Source: an archaeon
GTDB taxonomy: Archaea > Nanobdellota > Nanobdellia > SCGC-AAA011-G17 > PNOQ01
Length of the DNA: 43,109 bases
Direction: 5' to 3'
Assembly (NCBI GenBank): GCA_018652475.1
Contig: JABICB010000018.1
Span: 1 to 43,109 of the forward strand
Shown here: piece after piece, positions 16,661 through 25,661 of the stretch
How positions within the stretch are numbered: position 1 is the first letter of the stretch
Layout: each line of letters starts with the position of its first letter
The notes under the pieces: generated by a model
The model's database searches: none
The model's input: only the letters and a program-made list of their open reading frames with translations
Told to the model about the DNA's origin: nothing
Translations under genes and position numbers: made by a program

Positions 16661-17134
16661 ATGGCAACTTGTGAAATGTGTGGATACAATAGAGAAGTGG
16701 TTGATGCTATTGTAGAAGGTGCTACAATGAGTGTTTGTTTGGAGTGTTCTAAGTTTGGACATGTTATACCAATTAATCAACCAGTTGTAGATAAAAAGAT
16801 TGAAAGGGCTGATGAATCAATTAAACCTCAATTAGATAGTGTTGATGTAATTGTTGATAATTATAATGATCGAATAAAGAAAGCTCGAGAAAAAAAAGGT
16901 TTGAAACAAGAAGATCTTGCTAAGGCTATTGCAGAAAGGGTTTCAGTTATCCATCAATTAGAAAGTAAAAAATTAAAGCCTAGTTTTAAGTTGTCAAAAA
17001 AACTTAGTGTTTTTTTAAATATAGATCTTATTACTTCTAGTGAACAAAAGAATCCTGCTAAACCAAAGGATGTTGATTTCAAAGATAATAGTTTAACTAT
17101 TGGAGATATGTTGAAGAGCGATGAAGAGGAATAA
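16661..17134 (+). CDS. Multiprotein bridging factor 1 (aMBF1)
   Basis: An archaeal transcription/translation-associated factor of 157 residues. An N-terminal zinc ribbon (MATCEMCG and VCLECSKFG, two CxxC pairs) is followed by a linker and a Cro/C1-type HTH from about residue 66 (RIKKAREKKGLKQEDLAKAI, then VIHQLESKKLKPS). In archaea aMBF1 binds the 30S ribosome. The start is ATG 16661; an upstream in-frame codon lies within the previous gene. A T-rich TATA-like box is about 30 bases upstream. The end overlaps the next gene by 14 bases. Confidence 0.92.
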   Translation: MATCEMCGYNREVVDAIVEGATMSVCLECSKFGHVIPINQPVVDKKIERADESIKPQLDSVDVIVDNYNDRIKKAREKKGLKQEDLAKAIAERVSVIHQLESKKLKPSFKLSKKLSVFLNIDLITSSEQKNPAKPKDVDFKDNSLTIGDMLKSDEEE

Positions 17135-17729
17135 AAGAACTCTTGCTATTTTCCTTTCTAAATTAGCAAAACAAAAAAAATTTAGTGCTTATTTAGAGCA
17201 GTATGCTACTGATCCAGATAGTGCAGCACATATTCTTTGGCAAGCATATATGCAAGGAGATATTGAAGAAAAAATTGTTGCAGACTTTGGTTGTGGTAAT
17301 GGTATTTTTGGGATTGGAGCTTTAGCATTGGGTGCTAAAAAAGTTTATTTTATCGATGTTGATAAAAAAGCTATAGAAATTACTAAACAAAATTGTGAGG
17401 ATTATACTATTGAGGGCGAATATATTCAGGGTGATATTTCTGATTTTAATTTGAAAGTTGATACAGTATTAATGAATCCTCCCTTTGGTGTTCAAAATGA
17501 ACATGCAGATAAAGTATTCTTGGAGAAAGCAATGGAATTATCTGATAAAATTTATTCTATTCATAAAATTGAAAGTAAGAATTTTGTTTCTGCTGTTAGT
17601 AAGGATCATAATTTTGAAGTTGAAGGTGTAATCGAGTTTGATTTTGTTTTGAAATCAACTATGCAATTTCATACTAAAGAAAATTATATAGTCAAAGTTG
17701 GGTGTTGGATACTAAAACGAAAGATTTAA
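17121..17729 (+). CDS. METTL5-like N6-adenine RNA methyltransferase
   Basis: A 202-residue class I SAM methyltransferase. An N-terminal LEQYATDPDSAAHILWQA is typical of the METTL5 family, followed by VADFGCGNGIFGIGAL (SAM site), FIDVDKKAIEI and VLMNPPFG (NPPF, the amino-methylating active site). The eukaryotic relative makes m6A in 18S rRNA, so rRNA is the likely target. It overlaps aMBF1 by 14 bases. Its stop codon lies inside the promoter box of rpoL. Confidence 0.88.
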   Translation: MKRNKRTLAIFLSKLAKQKKFSAYLEQYATDPDSAAHILWQAYMQGDIEEKIVADFGCGNGIFGIGALALGAKKVYFIDVDKKAIEITKQNCEDYTIEGEYIQGDISDFNLKVDTVLMNPPFGVQNEHADKVFLEKAMELSDKIYSIHKIESKNFVSAVSKDHNFEVEGVIEFDFVLKSTMQFHTKENYIVKVGCWILKRKI

Positions 17730-17732
17730 AAT
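17725..17732 (+). promoter_or_regulatory. TATA box of rpoL, overlapping the upstream stop
   Basis: TTTAAAAT begins 34 bases before ATG 17759. The TAA stop of the methyltransferase (17727-17729) is inside the box, so the two functions share bases. Confidence 0.45.
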
Positions 17733-17758
17733 AGATTTTATTCTTTAATTTTTCTAAA

Positions 17759-18037
17759 ATGGAACTAAAAATATTAGAATCAGAAAAGAATTTATTAAAA
17801 ATAGAACTTATTGGTGAAGATCATACTTTAGTTAACTTACTAAGGCATGAATTATGGAGTGATTCCCACATCAAGGTTTCTGGATATAATATTGCACATC
17901 CTCAAGTTAGTAATCCTGTAATGGTTATAGAAACTGATGGTAAAGAAGATCCAAAAAAAGCTTTAATTTCTGCAATTGAAAGAGTTCAAAAAGTAGATAA
18001 GGATCTTTTAACTCAATTAAAATCACAATTAGTTTAG
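17759..18037 (+). CDS. rpoL: RNA polymerase subunit Rpo11 (RpoL)
   Basis: A 92-residue subunit that pairs with Rpo3 as the counterpart of the alpha N-terminal dimer. The diagnostic segment is ELIGEDHTLVNLLRHELW, with AHPQVSNPVMVIETDG following and a C-terminal amphipathic helix. Full length. Ends with TAG; a signal peptidase gene follows 14 bases later. Confidence 0.94.
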   Translation: MELKILESEKNLLKIELIGEDHTLVNLLRHELWSDSHIKVSGYNIAHPQVSNPVMVIETDGKEDPKKALISAIERVQKVDKDLLTQLKSQLV

Positions 18038-18051
18038 TTTGGTGAAAATTT

Positions 18052-18636
18052 ATGGTAGGGAAAAAATCAATTCTTAAAGAGGTATGGAATTTTTTATGGC
18101 ATGATGATAGTTTAGCCTCATGGATAATTTCATTAGTTATTGCATTTATACTAGTTAAATTTGTATTTTATCCTGGACTTGGTTTAGTACTGGGAGGTAC
18201 AAGTTACCCAGTGGTGGCTGTTATTTCTGGTAGTATGGATCATAACGGTGCTGATTTTGACAGTTGGTGGGAAGAAAATAAAAATTGGTATATCAGTAAT
18301 GGAATAAATAAAGAAGATTTTTCAGATTATATTTTTAGAAATGGATTTAACAAAGGAGACATAATTGTACTATATGGTTCTAAATCGGAAGATATAAAAA
18401 TAGGAGATGTAGTCGTATTTCAATCCAATTCACATTATCCAATCATTCATCGCGTTGTTGATAAATGGTTAGATGAGGAAGAAGTTTATTTGAAAACGAA
18501 AGGAGATAATAATAGAAATAGTTATTCTGGTTTAAATGAAACTAAGATTAGCGAAGATAGAGTTATCGGAAAATCAATTTTCAGAATTCCTTTACTAGGG
18601 TGGATAAAAATTGGATTTACGGAGTTATTAAGATGA
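18052..18636 (+). CDS. Signal peptidase I, archaeal/ER (Sec11) type
   Basis: A 194-residue membrane protease that removes Sec signal peptides at the outer face. One TM helix (about 22-46) precedes the catalytic Ser61 in VAVISGSM, His133 in YPIIHRVV replaces the bacterial Lys, and KGDNN (Asp152) completes the site. About 35 residues between SGSM and the GDIIVLYG strand (HNGADFDSWWEENKNW and on) are longer than in typical Sec11. A second hydrophobic stretch is at the C-terminus. An SD-like GGTGA precedes the start. Its TGA overlaps the TFS start (ATGA). Confidence 0.9.
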   Translation: MVGKKSILKEVWNFLWHDDSLASWIISLVIAFILVKFVFYPGLGLVLGGTSYPVVAVISGSMDHNGADFDSWWEENKNWYISNGINKEDFSDYIFRNGFNKGDIIVLYGSKSEDIKIGDVVVFQSNSHYPIIHRVVDKWLDEEEVYLKTKGDNNRNSYSGLNETKISEDRVIGKSIFRIPLLGWIKIGFTELLR

Positions 18637-18962
18637 TGAATGAAATGTTTTGTCAAAAATGTGGCGGTTTAATGTTATTAGATAGAGAGAAAGATAAATT
18701 AACTTGTCCAAAATGCGGTTTTGTTCCACGAAGCAAACCTAAGTCTTTGATTATTAAAGAAAAAGTTGAACTTGGAAAAGAAGATGAGATCGAAGTTCAA
18801 GGTGGGAAAAAAGTAGATACTTTGCCGAAGATTGAAGAGAAATGTGGCGAATGTGGAAATAAATATGCTTTTTACTGGTTAGTACAAACTAGGTCTGGTG
18901 ATGAGTCTGAAACGAGATTTTTTGAATGTACAAAATGTAATCATAGATGGAGAGATTACTAA
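18633..18962 (+). CDS. tfs: Transcription factor S (TFS/TFIIS-like)
   Basis: Archaeal transcript cleavage factor that helps stalled RNA polymerase, 109 residues. N-terminal zinc ribbon (MFCQKCGGLM and LTCPKCGFV) and C-terminal TFIIS-type ribbon (EKCGECGNKYAFYWLVQTRSGDESETRFFECTKC in sequence), including the conserved RSGDESET loop with the catalytic Asp-Glu. Adjacent ATGs at 18633 and 18636 and one at 18645 are possible; the first overlaps the signal peptidase stop as ATGA. Confidence 0.94.
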   Translation: MMNEMFCQKCGGLMLLDREKDKLTCPKCGFVPRSKPKSLIIKEKVELGKEDEIEVQGGKKVDTLPKIEEKCGECGNKYAFYWLVQTRSGDESETRFFECTKCNHRWRDY

Positions 18963-19031
18963 TTTCTTTTTTTTATATTCTTTAGAATAGTAATAGTTAA
19001 AAAAGAAATCACATTACCTTATTTGTTTAAC

Positions 19032-19781
19032 ATGAAAGTTGTATTAACAGAACCAAGATTTTTGAAGGACAGTATAAATATCCTATCTGAGTTAGTTAGT
19101 GATGTAAGTATTAAGTTCGATTCTGATAAGTTAGAGATAGTTGCAATGGATCCTGCGAATGTGGCAATGGTAGTTTTCAGATTGTTAAGTAGTTCTTTTG
19201 TTGAATATAATGTTGAAGGTGTAGAAACAATTTCTATCAGTTTAGCAAGTTTAAAACAAGTACTAGGTAGGGCTAGACCTTCCGATAGTATAACTCTTGA
19301 GTTAGATAATGATAAAAATAGATTGAATGTCAAGTTAAGGGGAGAGAGTGTGAGGGATTTCAATCTAGGTTTGATTGATATCCAAGATAATGAACAAAAA
19401 GTTCCTGAATTGGAATTTCCAGTTAAAGTTACAATGAATTCTGTTTCATTCAATGAGGCTGTAGAAGATATGGATATAATATCTGATTCTATTGGATTTA
19501 TCGCGGATCAAAATAAATTACAAGTTTTTGCTAGTGGTACTACTAGTGATGCTAGAGTTGAGTTTGGTAAGACAGATGAAACTTTAATTACTGTTGGAGA
19601 AGAAGGGGAGATAAAATCTAAATACTCAACTGAGTATTTAAAAAAAATAATTAAGGGTAGTAAGTTAAGTGATGTTGTTAACCTACAATTTGGAGAGGAT
19701 TATCCTTTACAAATTGAGTACAAGGTTACTGATAGATTACAGTTGTTTACTATCCTTGCACCACGTGTGGAAAACAAGTAA
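19032..19781 (+). CDS. pcn: DNA polymerase sliding clamp PCNA
   Basis: Homotrimeric clamp for DNA polymerases, FEN1 and ligase, 249 residues (usual length). Starts MKVVLTEPRFLKDSINILSE, and includes LEIVAMDPANVAMVVFRL, the interdomain connector around LGLIDIQDNEQKVPELEFP, and the C-terminal QLFTILAPRVENK, typical of archaeal PCNA. ATG 19032 is chosen over a TTG three codons upstream. A TTAAAAAA box lies about 35 bases upstream. Confidence 0.96.
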   Translation: MKVVLTEPRFLKDSINILSELVSDVSIKFDSDKLEIVAMDPANVAMVVFRLLSSSFVEYNVEGVETISISLASLKQVLGRARPSDSITLELDNDKNRLNVKLRGESVRDFNLGLIDIQDNEQKVPELEFPVKVTMNSVSFNEAVEDMDIISDSIGFIADQNKLQVFASGTTSDARVEFGKTDETLITVGEEGEIKSKYSTEYLKKIIKGSKLSDVVNLQFGEDYPLQIEYKVTDRLQLFTILAPRVENK

Positions 19782-19835
19782 TTCTATGGTTTTATATACG
19801 AAAGCTTTATAAATTTCTTTTAACATTTGGCACTC

Positions 19836-20675
19836 ATGCAAAAGAGAGGACAAGTAACTATTTTTATTATTCTAGGAATTGTAGTTTTATCTATTGTAGG
19901 TTTTCTTTTTATGCAAAGAGGTGCAATTCTAGGAGATGAATTAGGTGAAGAAGAACTTGAACGATTTGTTGGAGTTCAGTTAGAACCAATTCGTACAGGA
20001 ATTGAAAATTGTGTCGAAGTTAGTTTATTAAAATCAATAGATGCTGTTTCTATGCAAGGAGGAAAGGCCTTTCCTGCTGAAACTATTAGTTTAAATTGGG
20101 GAGAATCTTTAGTTGCTTATGCATATGATTTAAATATTCCTCGAACTTATTTTCCAACTCTTTATGGATTTGGAAATGAAGTCAAAAAATATATGGATCT
20201 GGATGAGGAATTAGAAGGGTGCATAGAATCTGTGTTTAATACATTTGATGAGCTTGATTTAAGTATCTCTGAAATTAGCCCTCTTGAATTAAGAGTTCCT
20301 TTAATTACAGATAATCAAGTTAAACAAGAAATTATTTATCAATTAGAAATTAGTCGTGGTGATTATGTTGCTACGATTGATAATATGTTAACTGTTATTG
20401 AGCTTCCCCTTGGGAGGGCAATAAGAGGTGCTAATGCAATAATTAGTTGTCATTCTGGAGATTATAATCTTTATCCTAATTATAATTTATTTTGTAACAT
20501 TGGAGGGGTTTCATTTGATTGGTTTAGTTGGACAGTTGTTTCAGGAGAAAATAATTATGGTAATCAACTTAATTCGAATGCTAATACTATAGATGAGTGC
20601 AATAAACTTTATAATATTTATATCCCTACTGAATCAGAGGCAATACAACTTAGTGTATTGATAAAATCATGTTAA
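19836..20675 (+). CDS. Pilin-like protein with class III signal (KRGQVTIF)
   Basis: A 279-residue protein starting MQKRGQVTIFIILGIVVLSI: a short charged leader, Gly-Gln cleavage site and about 20 hydrophobic residues, the format of archaeal pilins processed by a prepilin peptidase. The large extracellular part has seven or more cysteines (for example ENCVEVS, ISCHSGDYN, FCNIGG, SC at the end). First of a run of five such proteins. A TTTATAAAT box (about 19807-19815) lies 29 bases upstream of ATG 19836; a TTG three codons earlier is less likely. It overlaps the next gene by 7 bases. Confidence 0.75.
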   Translation: MQKRGQVTIFIILGIVVLSIVGFLFMQRGAILGDELGEEELERFVGVQLEPIRTGIENCVEVSLLKSIDAVSMQGGKAFPAETISLNWGESLVAYAYDLNIPRTYFPTLYGFGNEVKKYMDLDEELEGCIESVFNTFDELDLSISEISPLELRVPLITDNQVKQEIIYQLEISRGDYVATIDNMLTVIELPLGRAIRGANAIISCHSGDYNLYPNYNLFCNIGGVSFDWFSWTVVSGENNYGNQLNSNANTIDECNKLYNIYIPTESEAIQLSVLIKSC

Positions 20676-23600
20676 ATAAAACTAAAAAAGGATTGAGCAT
20701 ATTTATGTCTTTTTTAATGGTTTTTGCCTTTCTTAATTTTGCTATTATTTTAAACGCCGAACCAGTTTCTGCAGCATCAGCATGTTGTATTCTGGATAAT
20801 TCTGGTAATTATTGTGTAGATGGAGACAGTACTGAATTGGATGATTGTGCTTCTGGTGAATTAATAGATTATACAACTTGTTCTGCACTAGGTGGGGATT
20901 GTGCGTTACAGACTTGTGTTCCTTCAGTGGGAACTTGTTTGTCAGATTATCCAAATAGGCAGTGTTCTGATGAAGGTGGTGTTTCTTATCCAGGTCCTAA
21001 GTCTGGAGTTTCTGATTGTTCACTTGGATGTTGTAATGATGGTGGAATTTGTGGAGTTAAGGAATCTAATGAGTGTAGTGGTGAGTTTACTGCCGGAGTG
21101 ACTAATAATGTTCAATGTAATTCACAATGTGCTACTAATGAAATAGGGTGTTGTGAATTAGGGGGTAGTTGTTCTTTTGATTTTAGTAGTTCTTGTTCGT
21201 TGGAAGGTAATTTCCATGCAAACGCAGTTTGTAGTTCTATTAATTCTTGCCGGGCAAGATTAGATGATCCTTCTGGGCATTCTTATAAAAATTGTGGAGA
21301 TATCGAAGAAGGCGATGCCCATAAAGTTTATTGGTATGATAGTGATGGAAATCGGGATGATTTAGTGGAAGATTGTAACTACCCTGATAATACCTGTTTC
21401 GATTCTGATGGAGATGGAGGTGCTGAAGATGCAAGTTGCATAAGTACTGCTTGTGTTGAGGATTGTCCAGAATGTGATCCTTCTTCATTGAAACAAGGAG
21501 AGAGTATTTGTTTAACTTTGTATAAAGGTTCTTATTCTAATGATCAGAGAAGTAAATATTTGAAAGAATATATTTTACAATGTCAGAATGGTAAAATTGA
21601 AGCTATTGAAGATATATATCATGGTGAAAAAGTTTGTATTGATAATGAAGATAAAGATTTAGGTGAGTTTACTCGTAGGAGTGCAAAATTTGTTCAAAAC
21701 CTTGCTAGTGATTGTTCAAGTTCTGGCGGGCCAGGTAAGTGGTTGGATGTTTTTGGTTATGTTCCAGTATTGGGTGCCCCACTTGTTTCACTAGGTGATT
21801 ATTCTCATGCTGATGATGGTTGGACTAATGCTTGGTGGGGCGGAGAAAATTGTAATGATATTGTTTTAGAAGGTTCCACAGATATTAATATGTGCGAATA
21901 TGATCATGATTTTTGGGCACCGCTTGGTTCTTGTAATCCTCTTTATCCATTACCTACTGAAGAAAAATGTGGTGAGTGTGGTAAGGGTGGAGATCCTTAT
22001 ACTAATGCTTGTACTGAACAAGAATGTAATGCTTTAGGCGATTGTCAATTCGAACATCAAAATTTAGATTTGGAAGCTTTGGCCATAGTAGGAGGATTAG
22101 CAATAGGTAGCGCAAGTGCTACTATTTTAACTAATACTCTCCTTTGCGCAATAGGATTTGGAATTTCTTGCACCCCTACTACTTGGGGTTCAATTGGTGC
22201 AGGTATTTGGGGATTGTTAGGTAATAGTTTATTTTGGGGCGTTTTTGGAATTGTCGTAGGTGCAGGTGCAGGTATGGCTGCAGAAGTACCTCAATATGTA
22301 TTTTCAAATGTTCAAGAGAATGGTAGAGTTGATTTAGCTAAGACTTATGCAATTGCTAGATCTTTAGAAAGTCAAGCTCTTGCTGAACAAAGTGAGGGGG
22401 ATTTTGATCATGGTTGGTTCCTTGCAGGTGAAGGAATAGTTGATTTAGCTAGATTAAGTTTAGAAACTGGAGGAATTTTAGCTGCTGAAACTATTGGAAG
22501 GTGGTTGATTAAACGGGCCGTTGAAAATGCTCTTAAGGATGCAATCAAAGATCTAACTGGACAGGCAGCTATTGAAGCATATAATGCTGCAGCTATAGAA
22601 TTGACTGCTAGTTACGGAGTGACTATAGCTAGTGCTACTACTACTGTTCCAGCTACTGCAGCTATAGAAACTACAGCAAATACAGTTTCTTCTCAAGCTA
22701 CTCCTGAGATTGCAAGTAATGCAGGAAATACTTTGTCTGGAATTATTCAAGTATTAGGTATTGCTTATACTATTTATCAAACATCAGAAGCTTTCCAAGT
22801 TGGAGAGTGTACTCCTGAAGCAGCATATACAAATAATGATCATTGTTGGCAATGTGGTGGACCTGAAGGCCAGTGGGTTTGTAGCGAAGAAAGGTGTCAA
22901 GTGTTAGGTGGGGAATTCGATCATTGTGAATATTTACCTTATGATAATGTTCCGGGCGATGGTGCTTGTGTTGAAGTAGATGTAACTGATTTTGATGCAC
23001 CTATTATAGATTATATTAACACTGAAGTTTATGATATGAATGAAAATTATGTTGAAGAGTTTGAACAGTCCGAAGCATCAGGAAGAAATGAATTAGTAAT
23101 TCCTATGTCAGGTAATTATGGTTGGGAAGAGGTTGGTTCTGTGAAAATTAATGTTAATACTACTACTCCTTTAGATGTTGCTGAAAGAGCAAATTGTAAA
23201 TGGTCTAGAGAAAGTGGTTCTGAGTTTGCAAATATGAATCCCTTTGAACTTGGAAATTATCCTTTTAGTAATCATGTAAATATTACTTTGAATGAAGGAG
23301 ATAGAGATAATGGCGGAGTTACTTTTTATATTAAATGTTCTGATTTGAGTGAAAATGTCCAAGGTGTAACTGATGATTATTATAGTGTCGAAGTTAAATT
23401 CGGAGATAGGCCAGATTATTTACCACCTACTTTATGGGGTTTAAGTCCAATAACTTCTGCATTTTTACCAGAAGGAACAAATTTATTGGCAGTAAATATC
23501 AAAGTAGGAGATAATAACCAAGTTGTCGGGTGTAAATATTCTAATGAGGCAAGTGAATATTCTTTGATGGAAAATAGTTTCACATTCGAACAATCAGTTA

Positions 23601-24325
23601 ATTGCCCAGGAGAAAGTGCAAGTAGTTGTTCACTTTACGGTGCTAATGTTGTTTTAGAAGAGGGTGTTAGTGTAGAAGGTTCTGAAGATGTATCTTATCT
23701 CTATAATATTGCCTGTATAGATGGAAGTGGTAATGGGGGAATTGTTTTTAATAATGTACAGTTAGATTCTTTCAATTATTCATTTACAGTTGTTCCAACT
23801 TTCAATATTACGATAGAATCTCCTTTGACTGGAAGTAACACTTTTGATTCTACGCCTTTAATTCAAGTCTTAACTTCTAGATTAACAGTGGGTTGTGATT
23901 ATACTATGGATGGAATTGAATATGAATTTAATGAGATGGGAAGTTCAAGTTATGTATTAGAACATCCTGAGGAATTGAGTGGTAGTAGTTATGGTATTGC
24001 TCATACTATGAGTGTAACTTGTACAGATCATGCCTTTAATGAAGTAACTACTAGTTCAACATTTTATGTAGTTGGTGATGAGATTGCACCTAGTCCAGTT
24101 AGGATTTTTACTGCTGGAAATAATTTACATATTATTTTGGATGAAGAAAATACTGCATGCGAGTATTCAAATGAAGTTTCAAATTTTGTTTATGGGGAAG
24201 GTTTAGAAATGTTTGGAGTTCCTCCTGAACTTAGTGAACATTATGCTGCCTTAGGTTTTAATGTTTATTATATACAATGTAAGGATCAATTTGATAATAT
24301 TGGAAGCTTTACAGTTTACCCATGA
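20669..24325 (+). CDS. Giant cysteine-rich secreted protein with four Ig-like repeats
   Basis: A 1218-residue protein. Signal peptide at about 1-35 (MLNKTKKGLSIFMSFLMVFA, cleavage near SAASA). Residues 36-270 are packed with cysteines in short knots (GCCNDGGICG, GCCELGGSCS, ECPECDP-like patterns). Residues 468-545 hold strongly hydrophobic Gly/Ala segments, and 615-680 an Ala-rich helix. The C-terminal third carries four related modules that begin C-x-Y/W-S/T (ANCKWSRESGSEF about 840, VVGCKYSNEASEY 951, TVGCDYTMDGIEY 1073, NTACEYSNEVSNF 1160), as in extracellular Ig-like repeats. No enzyme motif seen. It overlaps pilin-like genes on both sides (7 bases and ATGA), so it is part of their operon. 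Confidence 0.72.
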   Translation: MLNKTKKGLSIFMSFLMVFAFLNFAIILNAEPVSAASACCILDNSGNYCVDGDSTELDDCASGELIDYTTCSALGGDCALQTCVPSVGTCLSDYPNRQCSDEGGVSYPGPKSGVSDCSLGCCNDGGICGVKESNECSGEFTAGVTNNVQCNSQCATNEIGCCELGGSCSFDFSSSCSLEGNFHANAVCSSINSCRARLDDPSGHSYKNCGDIEEGDAHKVYWYDSDGNRDDLVEDCNYPDNTCFDSDGDGGAEDASCISTACVEDCPECDPSSLKQGESICLTLYKGSYSNDQRSKYLKEYILQCQNGKIEAIEDIYHGEKVCIDNEDKDLGEFTRRSAKFVQNLASDCSSSGGPGKWLDVFGYVPVLGAPLVSLGDYSHADDGWTNAWWGGENCNDIVLEGSTDINMCEYDHDFWAPLGSCNPLYPLPTEEKCGECGKGGDPYTNACTEQECNALGDCQFEHQNLDLEALAIVGGLAIGSASATILTNTLLCAIGFGISCTPTTWGSIGAGIWGLLGNSLFWGVFGIVVGAGAGMAAEVPQYVFSNVQENGRVDLAKTYAIARSLESQALAEQSEGDFDHGWFLAGEGIVDLARLSLETGGILAAETIGRWLIKRAVENALKDAIKDLTGQAAIEAYNAAAIELTASYGVTIASATTTVPATAAIETTANTVSSQATPEIASNAGNTLSGIIQVLGIAYTIYQTSEAFQVGECTPEAAYTNNDHCWQCGGPEGQWVCSEERCQVLGGEFDHCEYLPYDNVPGDGACVEVDVTDFDAPIIDYINTEVYDMNENYVEEFEQSEASGRNELVIPMSGNYGWEEVGSVKINVNTTTPLDVAERANCKWSRESGSEFANMNPFELGNYPFSNHVNITLNEGDRDNGGVTFYIKCSDLSENVQGVTDDYYSVEVKFGDRPDYLPPTLWGLSPITSAFLPEGTNLLAVNIKVGDNNQVVGCKYSNEASEYSLMENSFTFEQSVNCPGESASSCSLYGANVVLEEGVSVEGSEDVSYLYNIACIDGSGNGGIVFNNVQLDSFNYSFTVVPTFNITIESPLTGSNTFDSTPLIQVLTSRLTVGCDYTMDGIEYEFNEMGSSSYVLEHPEELSGSSYGIAHTMSVTCTDHAFNEVTTSSTFYVVGDEIAPSPVRIFTAGNNLHIILDEENTACEYSNEVSNFVYGEGLEMFGVPPELSEHYAALGFNVYYIQCKDQFDNIGSFTVYP

Positions 24326-24801
24326 AACGTGGACAAGTAATGGGTCAACCTATTATTTTTGTATTCTATGCTATAGTGGCTATTCTTGTTTTATTTCTTG
24401 GATTCAAGTGGGTAGTTAATGTATCTGATCAAGGTAATGAGGCTGAGTATGTCATTTTTATGAATAATTTAGAGAGTGAAATTGAAAGAATTGCTTCTTA
24501 TAATTCTGGTAGTACTATTTTATTAGATGAGTTAAGAATTCCAAAAGGTGTTGAAGAAATTTGTTTTGCTGATTGGGATCTTACCCAGACCGGAGTGGTT
24601 AATGATGAAATTCTTTCTGGATATATCTTTGCAGTAGATGGTGGTGAAAAAAATATTTTCTTTGCTGGTGAAAAAATTAAAGCACTTAGTTCTGATTTTT
24701 CTTTAAGTGTTAGTCCGCTGTGTGATTCTACTCTAGATGGCAAGCTTAATTTCAAACTTAGCAAGGAAGGTTCGTCTGTTTTTGTTAGGTCACTATCGTA
24801 G
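24322..24801 (+). CDS. Pilin-like protein with class III signal (KRGQVMGQ)
   Basis: A 159-residue protein starting MKRGQVMGQPIIFVFYAIVA, with the same Lys/Arg-Gly-Gln leader as the others followed by a hydrophobic helix to about residue 34. The extracellular domain has two cysteines (EICFADWD and PLCDST). The ATG overlaps the giant protein's stop as ATGA, so translation is coupled. Minor pilin or pseudopilin is the best guess. Confidence 0.72.
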   Translation: MKRGQVMGQPIIFVFYAIVAILVLFLGFKWVVNVSDQGNEAEYVIFMNNLESEIERIASYNSGSTILLDELRIPKGVEEICFADWDLTQTGVVNDEILSGYIFAVDGGEKNIFFAGEKIKALSSDFSLSVSPLCDSTLDGKLNFKLSKEGSSVFVRSLS

Positions 24802-24808
24802 TAAGTTA

Positions 24809-24816
24809 TTTAAATT
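24809..24816 (+). promoter_or_regulatory. TATA box inside the pilin-like cluster
   Basis: TTTAAATT begins 28 bases before ATG 24837. It suggests a second transcript covering the last three pilin-like genes. Confidence 0.45.
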
Positions 24817-24836
24817 ATAAATTCTAAAATTAGGTT

Positions 24837-25661
24837 ATGAATAGAAGAGGTCAAGGTATGCAGTTCAGTTTAACTTTTGCTATGTTTGCTGGGGTGATCT
24901 TATTATTATTGTTTGCAATGTTTGCTTTCAAGTATATTGGGTTGCAAGAAAAGAAAGAAAGTGTAGATATTGGTAGAAATTTAAATAATTTAATTACTAG
25001 TGCTAGAGGTAATAATCAATATTTAGTTTATAATCCAGATATTCCCGATTTTGATTTACAATTCAGTTTAAGTAATTGTGGGGAGTTCTGGATTAATAAT
25101 TATATGCAGGTAAATACTTATGATACTTTATTCGGTAGTTCTTCCTTAGGTAATGATTATGTTATATGGAGTACTACTTGGGATGAACCTTATGAGATTG
25201 CTTCTTTAATTTATATTTCTCCTTCCGATCGTAGTTATTATTTTTCTGATGGTCTTGGTTATTTGGAAACTAAATTTAGTGGACATTTTAATGTCGTTGA
25301 TAATGCTAATGGTGCTGATGTTGTAGTTGTTAGTTCTTCTGGTACTCATTCTGGAAGAGAGATAGTTGTCGGAACTAATCAAGTTAACTTGGATGGTCGA
25401 TGGTACAATGCTCCTTCTGTTGAGTTTGTTTATGGTGCTATTTTTGCAGAGAGTGCAACACAGTATAATTGTAATTATGAAATGTTATTAAGTAGATTTG
25501 AAATTTTGAAAAATATTTATAGGGCTAAGGTACAATCTTTAGCTGGTTGTAATTATAATGAAATGATTATGCTATTAGATTCTATGGCTGTTGATAATTA
25601 TGAGGCTGTTGTTGATGAAAATTATAGATTAAGTAATTTTGATTGCGAGGTGGTATTCTAA
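24837..25661 (+). CDS. Pilin-like protein with class III signal (RRGQGMQF)
   Basis: A 274-residue protein starting MNRRGQGMQFSLTFAMFAGV. Charged leader, Gly-Gln and a hydrophobic helix to about residue 32, then a large extracellular domain rich in Tyr, Asn and Ser with cysteines at SNCGEF, YNCNYEM, AGCNYNE and DCEVVF. No recognised domain. Its TAA overlaps the next ATG (TAATG), another coupled junction. Confidence 0.72.
   Translation: MNRRGQGMQFSLTFAMFAGVILLLLFAMFAFKYIGLQEKKESVDIGRNLNNLITSARGNNQYLVYNPDIPDFDLQFSLSNCGEFWINNYMQVNTYDTLFGSSSLGNDYVIWSTTWDEPYEIASLIYISPSDRSYYFSDGLGYLETKFSGHFNVVDNANGADVVVVSSSGTHSGREIVVGTNQVNLDGRWYNAPSVEFVYGAIFAESATQYNCNYEMLLSRFEILKNIYRAKVQSLAGCNYNEMIMLLDSMAVDNYEAVVDENYRLSNFDCEVVF

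Noticed and set aside
20745-23362. Antisense frames under the giant cysteine-rich gene
   Set aside because: Low-complexity shadows rich in His, Leu, Asn or Ser with no promoter or recognisable domain, opposite a long coherent gene.
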